From Pseudomonas sp. CC120222-01a (lineage in GTDB: Bacteria; Pseudomonadota; Gammaproteobacteria; Pseudomonadales; Pseudomonadaceae): a DNA stretch of 64,000 bases. Numbering within the stretch: position 1 is the first letter of the stretch; each line of letters starts with the position of its first letter. A program made the translations under genes and the position numbers. The notes below the pieces were generated by a model. It had not been told where the DNA came from. It saw only the letters and a program-made list of their open reading frames with translations, and ran no database searches. This document shows positions 58,240-64,000 of the stretch, in pieces. The stretch lies in NCBI RefSeq assembly GCF_003097235.1, contig NZ_QEQQ01000027.1, positions 1-64,000 of the forward strand, given 5' to 3'.

Positions 58240-58317
58240 CCCTGTGGGAGCGGGCATGCCCGCGAATGCGATGTTGAATGTGCCGACGCATTCGCGGGCA
58301 TGCCCGCTCCCACAGGG
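58240..58317. repeat. REP pair, family B
   Basis: CCCTGTGGGAGCGGGC...CCCGCGAA and its near-perfect inverse, CTGTGGG outward, between the convergent DUF2909 gene and coxC. Confidence 0.9.
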
Positions 58318-58325
58318 TTCTGTAT

Positions 58326-59213
58326 TCACAGCACGTATACGAAGATGAACAGCCCCACCCACACCACATCGACGAAGTGCCAGTACCAGCTCGCCGCCTC
58401 GAAACCGAAGTGTTTCTCGGGGTTGAAGTGCCCCCGCAGGATGCGCACGAACATCACGATCAGGATGATCGTGCCCAAGGTCACGTGGGCCCCGTGGAAA
58501 CCCGTGAGCATGAAGAACGTCGCGCCATAGATGCCCGAGCCCAGGGTCAGCCCCAGCTTGGTGTAGGCCTCGTGGTACTCGTAGGCCTGCAGCGTGATGA
58601 AGCTGATACCTAGAAGGATGGTCAGCGCCATCCAGAATTTCAGCGGGCCACGATGGTCACGGCGCAGAGCGTGGTGCGCGAGGGTGATGGTCACGCTGGA
58701 GCTGACCAGCAGGATGGTGTTGATCAGCGGCAGGTGCCACGGGTCGATCACTTCCTTGGGCGGCGGGAACAGTTTCGGGTCGGGCGTATGCAACAGCGGC
58801 CAGGTAAATTCGAACGTCGGCCACAGCATGTGCGCAACACCTTTGGCCCCTTCACCACCCAGCCACGGCCCGGCCAGCACACGCACGTAGAACAGCGCGC
58901 CGAAGAAGGCCATGAAGAACATCACTTCCGAGAAGATGAACCAGCTCATGCCCCAGCGGAACGAGCGGTCCAGTTGCGGGCTGTACAGCCCGGCGCGGCT
59001 CTCGCGGACCACCGAGCCGAACCAGCCGAACAGCATGTAGGCCAGGAACAGCGCGCCGACGAAGAAGATCAGCGGCCCGTGTGATGACGGGTGGCCGGCC
59101 TTCATGTCGTTGAACCAGGTCCCCAGGCCGAACACCGTGATGAACATGCCGATGGTGGCGATGATCGGCCACTTGCTCTGCGCCGGAACGTAGTAGTGCT
59201 CATGACTTGCCAT
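58326..59213 (-). CDS. coxC: cytochrome c oxidase subunit III
   Basis: A 295-residue subunit III with seven membrane helices. Family motifs: SFRWGMSWFIFSEVMFFMAF (divided), PPPKEVIDPWHLPLINTILL, ITLQAYEYHEAY and FFMLTGFHGAHVTLGTI, ending ASWYWHFVDVVWVGLFIFVY. It stabilises the proton-pumping core. The ATG at 59213 gives the expected soluble start MASHEHYYVPAQS. It follows ctaG by 16 nt. Confidence 0.96.
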   Translation of the reverse strand: MASHEHYYVPAQSKWPIIATIGMFITVFGLGTWFNDMKAGHPSSHGPLIFFVGALFLAYMLFGWFGSVVRESRAGLYSPQLDRSFRWGMSWFIFSEVMFFMAFFGALFYVRVLAGPWLGGEGAKGVAHMLWPTFEFTWPLLHTPDPKLFPPPKEVIDPWHLPLINTILLVSSSVTITLAHHALRRDHRGPLKFWMALTILLGISFITLQAYEYHEAYTKLGLTLGSGIYGATFFMLTGFHGAHVTLGTIILIVMFVRILRGHFNPEKHFGFEAASWYWHFVDVVWVGLFIFVYVL

Positions 59214-59229
59214 TGCTGTTCTCCTTCCC

Positions 59230-59796
59230 TCAGCGGGCGCCCTGCACGTCCTGTACCGCGGCATGGGCGACCGGCGGATGACGTGCAGTGATGTCGAACA
59301 AGGTGTAGGCCAGTGTCAGGTGCTTCACGCTTTCCGGCAGGTCGCGGTCGACGATGAAGCGCACCGGCATCTCGATGCGTTCGCCGGGCTGCAGCACCTG
59401 CTGGGTAAAGCAGAAGCACTCGGTCTTGTGGAAATACGCCGCGGCCTCAGCCGGGGTGATGCTGGGTATCGCTTGCGCACTCATCGGCCGGTTGGTCGGG
59501 TTGTGCGCGACGAAGATCATCTGATTCACCGCGCCCGGGTTGACCTCGAGCTCGTCGCCCTTGGAATAGAAGTCCCAGACCATGTCGGCGGCGTTGGTCG
59601 ACATGAACTGCACCCGCACCGAACGCGTCGGGTCACTGACCTGGCTGCCCTCGTACTGCCCGCCGGTCTTGCCGTTGATGCCGAAGGCCTTGCACATCAC
59701 GTCATACATCGGCACCAGGGCAAACCCGAAGCCGAACATCACCACCGTCAGCAGCAGCAGGCGGGTGACCAGGCGCTTGAGCGACGAGCCTTTCAT
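59230..59796 (-). CDS. ctaG: cytochrome c oxidase assembly protein CtaG (Cox11)
   Basis: A 188-residue copper chaperone delivering CuB to subunit I. One N-terminal helix (about 10-30) precedes the Cox11 domain with the copper-binding CFCF motif (ECFCFTQQVL) and the conserved PMYDVMCKAFGINGKTG entry (Cys35). Located between coxA and coxC, as usual. Confidence 0.95.
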   Translation of the reverse strand: MKGSSLKRLVTRLLLLTVVMFGFGFALVPMYDVMCKAFGINGKTGGQYEGSQVSDPTRSVRVQFMSTNAADMVWDFYSKGDELEVNPGAVNQMIFVAHNPTNRPMSAQAIPSITPAEAAAYFHKTECFCFTQQVLQPGERIEMPVRFIVDRDLPESVKHLTLAYTLFDITARHPPVAHAAVQDVQGAR

Positions 59797-59806
59797 GGCG
59801 ACGCTC

Positions 59807-61396
59807 CTACTTCACTTCCGGCGGAGTCTGGAAGGTGTGATACGGCGCTGGCGAGGGGATCGACCATTCCAGGCCCTCGGCGCCATCCCAGGGTTTGGCC
59901 GGTGCCGGCGCGCCGCCGCGGATGCACTTGATGACGATGAACAGGAAGAACAGCTGCGTGGTGCCGAACAGGAAGGCGCCAATCGACGACACCATGTTGA
60001 AATCGGCGAACTGCAGGTTGTAGTCGGGAATACGCCGTGGCATCCCGGCCAAACCCACGAAGTGCATGGGGAAGAAGGCCATGTTCATGCCGACGAACGA
60101 CAGCCAGAAGTGCAGCTTGCCGAGGGTTTCGTCATACATGTGGCCGGTCCATTTCGGCAGCCAGTAGTAGGCCGAGGCAAAGATGCCGAAGATCGCCCCG
60201 GGCACCAGCACATAGTGGAAGTGCGCCACCACGAAGTAGGTGTCGTGGTACTGGAAGTCCGCCGGGGCGATGGCCAGCATCAACCCGGAGAAACCACCGA
60301 TGGTGAACAGGATGACGAAGGCGATGGCAAACAGCATCGGCGTCTCGAAGCTGAGCGAGCCTTCCCACATGGTGCTGACCCAGTTGAACACCTTCACCCC
60401 GGTGGGTACGGCGATGAGCATGGTGGCGTACATGAAGAACAGTTCGCCGACCACCGGGATGCCGACCACGAACATGTGGTGAGCCCAGACGATGAACGAC
60501 AGGAAGGCAATCGCGCCGGTGGCGTAGACCATCGAGGTGTAGCCGAACAGCGGCTTGCGCGAGAACGCCGGGATGATCGAGCTGACCGCGCCGAAGGCCG
60601 GCAGGATCATGATGTACACCTCGGGGTGGCCGAAGAACCAGAACACATGCTGGAACAGCACCGGGTCACCGCCACCGGCGGCACTGAAGAAGCTGGTGCC
60701 GAAGTGGATGTCCATCAGCATCATGGTCACCACACCGGCCAGCACCGGCATCACCGCGATAAGCAGGAACGCGGTGATCAGCCAGGTCCAGACGAACAGC
60801 GGCATTTTCATCAGGGTCATGCCTGGGGCGCGCAGGTTGAGGATGGTGGCGATCACGTTGATCGCGCCCATGATCGAGCTGATGCCCATAAGGTGGATGG
60901 CGAAGATGAAGAAGGTGACGCTGGCGGGCGCATAGGTAGTGGATAGCGGGGCATAGAAGGTCCAGCCGAAGTTCGGCCCGCCACCTGGGCTGAACAGGGT
61001 CGAAACCAGCAGCAGGAAGGCCGCCGGCAGCAGCCAGAAACTGAAGTTGTTCATCCGCGGCAGGGCCATGTCCGGGGCGCCGATCATCAGCGGGATCATC
61101 CAGTTGGCCAGGCCGACGAAGGCCGGCATCACCGCGCCGAACACCATGATCAGGCCATGCATGGTGGTCATCTGGTTGAAGAACGCCGGCTCGACGATCT
61201 GCAGCCCGGGCTGGAACAGCTCGGCGCGGATCACCATGGCGAACGAGCCGCCAAGCAGGAACATCATGAAGGCGAACCACAGGTACATCGTGCCGATGTC
61301 CTTGTGGTTGGTCGTCAGCACCCAGCGCATCAGGCCCTTGGCCGGGCCGTGGGCGTGCTCATGGCCGTGGGCGTGGTCGTCGATCACTGCACTCAT
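59807..61396 (-). CDS. coxA: cytochrome c oxidase subunit I (aa3)
   Basis: A 529-residue haem-copper oxidase core with twelve membrane helices. Haem and CuB ligands: MTTMHGLIMVFGAVMP, FWFFGHPEVYIMILPAFG with the cross-linked His-Tyr, VWAHHMFVVG and HFHYVLVPG. It reduces oxygen to water and pumps protons. Starts 43 nt after coxB in the operon. Confidence 0.97.
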   Translation of the reverse strand: MSAVIDDHAHGHEHAHGPAKGLMRWVLTTNHKDIGTMYLWFAFMMFLLGGSFAMVIRAELFQPGLQIVEPAFFNQMTTMHGLIMVFGAVMPAFVGLANWMIPLMIGAPDMALPRMNNFSFWLLPAAFLLLVSTLFSPGGGPNFGWTFYAPLSTTYAPASVTFFIFAIHLMGISSIMGAINVIATILNLRAPGMTLMKMPLFVWTWLITAFLLIAVMPVLAGVVTMMLMDIHFGTSFFSAAGGGDPVLFQHVFWFFGHPEVYIMILPAFGAVSSIIPAFSRKPLFGYTSMVYATGAIAFLSFIVWAHHMFVVGIPVVGELFFMYATMLIAVPTGVKVFNWVSTMWEGSLSFETPMLFAIAFVILFTIGGFSGLMLAIAPADFQYHDTYFVVAHFHYVLVPGAIFGIFASAYYWLPKWTGHMYDETLGKLHFWLSFVGMNMAFFPMHFVGLAGMPRRIPDYNLQFADFNMVSSIGAFLFGTTQLFFLFIVIKCIRGGAPAPAKPWDGAEGLEWSIPSPAPYHTFQTPPEVK

Positions 61397-61439
61397 GTCC
61401 TGTCTCCTGCAATCCGCTGATTGCCGCGCAAAACCCTGT

Positions 61440-62567
61440 TCACTTGGCTTCTGCCTGCTTGAGCGCCAGCACGTCCTTCGGCGTGACCATGTCGCCCTTG
61501 TTGTTGCCCCAGGCGTTGCGCTCGTAGGTGACCACGGCGGCGATGTCGACTTCCGAGAGCTGCTTGCCGAACGCGGCCATCGCCGTGCCCGGGCGGCCGT
61601 GGTAAACCGTGCTCAGGTGCTCTTCCTTCGGCCCGGTGGCCACTTTCGACCCCTTGAGCGCCGGGAACATCGGTGGCAAGCCCTGGCCCTCGGCCTGGTG
61701 ACAGGCCACGCAAGTGGTGTGGTAGACCTTGTCGCCACGCTCGACCAGTTCTTCGAGCGTCCAGTCCTTGCTGGTCAGCTCCTTGAGCTTGGCCGCCTCG
61801 GCCTTGCGGTCGGCAAGCCAGGCTTCATAGTCGGACTTGGACTTGACCTCGACCACCACCGGCATGAAGCCGTGGTCCTTGCCGCACAGCTCGGTGCACT
61901 GGCCGCGGTAGATGCCGGGCTTCTCGATACGGGTCCAGGCTTCGTTGACGAAGCCGGGGATGGCGTCGCGCTTGACCGCGAAGGCCGGCACCCACCAGGA
62001 GTGGATGACGTCGGCGGCGGTCACCAGGAAGCGCACCTTGGCACCGACCGGCAGCACCAGCGGCTGGTCGACCTCAAGCAGGTAGTGCTCGTCCTTGGGC
62101 GCCTTGTTGTGGATCTGATCGGCGGGGGTGGCCAGGTTGCTGAAGAACTCCACGTCCTGGCCCAGGTATTTGTAGTGCCACTTCCACTGGTAGCCGGTGA
62201 CCTGGATATCGATGTCCGATTCGCTGGCGTCGTAGATGTCGATCAGGGTCTTGGTGGCCGGAATGGCCATGGCCACCAGGATCAGGAAGGGCACGATGGT
62301 CCAGAGGATTTCCACCCAGGTGTGCTCGTGGAAATGTGCGGGCTGCTGGCCGGTGGAACGGCGGTGGATAACCATGGACCAGAACATCGCACCGAAAACC
62401 ACGATGCCGATGATCACGCAGATCCAGAAGATCGTCATGTGCAGGTCGAACACGGCGTTGGAGACTTCCGTCGCCCCCGGGTGCATGTTCACGGTCCAGG
62501 CAGCGTTGGCCTGACCAAAAACCGACCACAACAGGAGGCCCATCCAGACATGTGGATGTCGCATCAT
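61440..62567 (-). CDS. coxB: cytochrome c oxidase subunit II with C-terminal cytochrome c domain
   Basis: A 375-residue subunit II. Signal peptide (about 1-22), two membrane helices (about 40-65 and 85-105) and the CuA cupredoxin domain with His, GQCTELCGKDHGFM (two cysteines, Glu, His, Met). A fused cytochrome c domain follows with CVACH near residue 295 and a methionine in PPMFPAL. This is the caa3-like layout, taking electrons directly from cytochromes c. AAGGGGA precedes the ATG. First gene of the oxidase operon. Confidence 0.95.
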   Translation of the reverse strand: MMRHPHVWMGLLLWSVFGQANAAWTVNMHPGATEVSNAVFDLHMTIFWICVIIGIVVFGAMFWSMVIHRRSTGQQPAHFHEHTWVEILWTIVPFLILVAMAIPATKTLIDIYDASESDIDIQVTGYQWKWHYKYLGQDVEFFSNLATPADQIHNKAPKDEHYLLEVDQPLVLPVGAKVRFLVTAADVIHSWWVPAFAVKRDAIPGFVNEAWTRIEKPGIYRGQCTELCGKDHGFMPVVVEVKSKSDYEAWLADRKAEAAKLKELTSKDWTLEELVERGDKVYHTTCVACHQAEGQGLPPMFPALKGSKVATGPKEEHLSTVYHGRPGTAMAAFGKQLSEVDIAAVVTYERNAWGNNKGDMVTPKDVLALKQAEAK

Positions 62568-62935
62568 TGCGGGTTCCCCTTCTCGTTCTTGTAGTCCCGG
62601 AGGCGTGGCCTGCGGCAAGAGGGAACGGCGGTCAAGACTGCCTGGCTTCGACGACCGAGCCCCTGCAAAAGCAGTCGGGCCTCATCAACGAATCACGTTC
62701 AACGGGAGTATAGACAGCGACCAACGGCACGCAACGACGCTGGTGAAATGAACTTCAAGAAATGCGAAAGGCCGTGCAAAAGCCCGAGCTTGAGGGGTTG
62801 TGGCAAAATAATGGCAATGCGATATGCCGAACTGCGCACACGTTTGCGGGGTTTATAACAAATGCGTCTTAGGTATTCTGTATACCGAGCTAATTTAGTG
62901 TCTTCCGTTTGAAACGTCTTGTCCCTGGAGTTGTC
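62568..62935. other. divergent promoter region of coxB and the 214-residue gene
   Basis: A 368-bp gap without a gene. It holds the sigma-S-type coxB promoter (62707-62734). The half next to the right-hand gene is AT-rich with TATTCT and a GGTATTCTGTATACC dyad (about 62872-62886) that may be part of the rightward promoter. Confidence 0.55.
62707..62734 (-). promoter_or_regulatory. sigma-S type promoter of the cox operon
   Basis: On the minus strand the -10 CTATACT (62707-62713) is the sigma-S preferred form including the -13 C. TTGCGT (62729-62734) lies 16 nt upstream of TATACT. Starvation/RpoS control of aa3 oxidase is known in P. aeruginosa, which supports the call. Confidence 0.65.
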
Positions 62936-63580
62936 ATGAACATCGCTGCTGTACGCGAGCAAATTAGCCAAGCCCACGATCACGAAGGCCGCACCGGCCA
63001 ACTGAAAGAGCGTCTCGAGCTGCAACTGCCTCACCTGCACCCCTCGATCCAACTGCCTGAGCAGGACGCCCAGGGTACTTTGGCGCGCTTCGTCAGCGCT
63101 TACATCGATCGAGTTCCCGAGCTGCTGGAAGCCGCCCACAACGTAGCCCGCGAAGCGGGGATCGAATCACAGATCAAACCTGTGCTGAAAATTGCCGAGG
63201 CCTATTTCCTGCAGCCACCCCGCGTGATGCAAGGGCATGTGGGGCTCGATTGCCTGCTGGATGAGGCTTACCTCGCGCACCGCCTGGTGGAAGAGGTCAA
63301 CGACCTGTATATCCGCCACTTCCAGCAACCACTGATTCCGGTCGACACCACGGTGGCCAACCTGATCGCCCACCAGCTGATCGGCGAAACCTTCGCCAAC
63401 CAACTGGACGAGGTAGTGCACCACTCGGTGGACGAGATGCTAAACGACGAAAGCTTCGCCGCCGAGTCGGTGGAAGCCTATCGCGAAACCCTCAGCAGCC
63501 CGCAGACCGGCGAGGCCTGGAAGCGCTGGCCGTGCCTGTCCCGCCAGTTGAACGTGGAATTCGGCCGGGCCAGCGCCTGA
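62936..63580 (+). CDS. conserved hypothetical protein
   Basis: A 214-residue soluble, acidic, mainly helical protein without signal peptide or membrane helices. It has no motif that I can assign; a conserved-looking stretch is VGLDCLLDEAYLAHRLVEEV and a single tryptophan-rich end EAWKRWPCL. A CTGGAG motif is 8 nt before the ATG at 62936. Its position divergent from coxB is shared with P. aeruginosa. Function unknown; a link to the oxidase is not shown. Confidence 0.8.
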   Translation: MNIAAVREQISQAHDHEGRTGQLKERLELQLPHLHPSIQLPEQDAQGTLARFVSAYIDRVPELLEAAHNVAREAGIESQIKPVLKIAEAYFLQPPRVMQGHVGLDCLLDEAYLAHRLVEEVNDLYIRHFQQPLIPVDTTVANLIAHQLIGETFANQLDEVVHHSVDEMLNDESFAAESVEAYRETLSSPQTGEAWKRWPCLSRQLNVEFGRASA

Positions 63581-63646
63581 CCTGCCAGACCGGTGAGGGA
63601 AAGCGCTCCTCCTGCTGCCCCCCACCTTCGATCATTACTGTCATCC

Positions 63647-63668
63647 GGCCGCCTCAGGGCGGCCTTTT
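63647..63668 (+). terminator. intrinsic terminator
   Basis: GGCCGCC-TCAG-GGCGGCC followed by TTTT, 66 nt after the hypothetical gene's stop codon. Confidence 0.85.
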
Positions 63669-63681
63669 CCATTACCAGGTG

Positions 63682-64000
63682 ATGACAATGACGATCAGAA
63701 GAAACAGGATTTATACGGACCTGCTGCGCGGCACCTATCGCACGATATGGGGCAACTGGGGCCTCAACCCCGTCATCAAGCCTGGCGCGGTCGGCATCAT
63801 CGACGCCGACTCCGGCGACTTCAGGCTTGTGGCCGATTGCCTGCCCGGGGTCGAGATCAGCAAAAGCCAGCAAAGTCGAAAATGGGATTTCAAATCCTCT
63901 GGCGTGACGTGCAGGAGCATCAACGCCAGTGTCGGAGGGGTAATCTTTGACCCGAGCACAGGTACCGAGGTCAAACCCGATGCCGCACTGGAATGGACCT
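63682..64000 (+). CDS. partial hypothetical protein, cut by window end
   Basis: An open frame from ATG 63682 (or the in-frame ATG at 63688, which has AGGTGA 5-10 nt upstream) to the end of the window, 106 codons so far. It starts MTMTIRRNRIYTDLLRGTYR and continues with a beta-rich part including KPGAVGIIDADSGDFRLV and GGVIFDPSTGTEVKPDAALE. No signal peptide. I do not recognise the family. Codon use is unlike its neighbours (AGA, AGA, AGG, AGG, ATA, several AAA), which suggests recent acquisition. The full gene is needed for any assignment. Confidence 0.6.
   Translation, partial: MTMTIRRNRIYTDLLRGTYRTIWGNWGLNPVIKPGAVGIIDADSGDFRLVADCLPGVEISKSQQSRKWDFKSSGVTCRSINASVGGVIFDPSTGTEVKPDAALEWT

Overview
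The window looks like a chromosomal segment of a fluorescent pseudomonad of the Pseudomonas putida group. It is GC-rich, and its gene order (algB-kinB-ampDh2-dgcH-dsbA-cc4-engB-ersA-polA-thrB-znuABC-metNIQ and coxB-coxA-ctaG-coxC-SURF1-ctaA-ctaB-sco) matches my memory of the near-origin region of Pseudomonas. It also carries P. putida-type REP elements of two sequence families. The species call is inference from gene order and repeats; no database search was run.

Layout. 1-231: leader and strong promoter pointing out of the left edge, probably an rRNA operon. 232-3724: glutarate/lysine catabolism (gcdG, gcdH and the divergent LysR regulator gcdR). 4147-7033: proton-translocating transhydrogenase pntAA-pntAB-pntB. 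7220-8713: acyl-CoA hydrolase/transferase behind a perfect Anr/FNR-type box. 9066-12595: a DUF1127 gene with an unusual repeat-rich promoter, three DUF2388 paralogues and a DUF4105 protein. 12727-20042: GFA-family protein, CitMHS citrate transporter, TerC, Na/Pi-PhoU-like protein, M16 peptidase and a DUF5924/DUF2914 membrane protein. 20123-23618: a four-gene MCE/Mla-type lipid transport operon. 23600-26424: SpmA/SpmB-type membrane protein and the GltP symporter, which has sigma-54/AauR-like promoter elements.

27155-37909: envelope-stress and signalling block. An Ivy lysozyme inhibitor, DUF1328, a small membrane protein and a BON protein lie next to the AlgB/KinB two-component system. Beyond them are an EAL phosphodiesterase, the amidase AmpDh2, the GGDEF cyclase DgcH and an EEP nuclease. 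37922-43666: DsbA, cytochromes c4 and c5-like, EngB, the sRNA ErsA and PolA. 43741-53952: DUF2782, ThrB, ZnuA/Zur/ZnuC/ZnuB, a lipoprotein, KatE and MetNIQ. 54076-62567: the complete aa3 cytochrome c oxidase locus with its heme A and copper assembly factors, read leftward from a sigma-S-like promoter. 62936-63580: a conserved hypothetical gene. 63682-64000: the start of an unrecognised gene with atypical codon use, cut by the window edge.

Most of the window is core genome. The most useful new signals are regulatory: two near-consensus sigma-54 promoters beside algB, a sigma-54 promoter with Aau-like boxes at gltP, an AlgU-type promoter driving ersA, an Anr box, a LysR dyad at gcdHG, a sigma-S -10 at coxB, and a cluster of ACTGT repeats before the DUF1127 gene. 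The protein-level candidates are the DUF2388/DUF4105 locus, a Sco-like CxxxC protein embedded in the cox assembly genes, and the truncated gene at the right edge.
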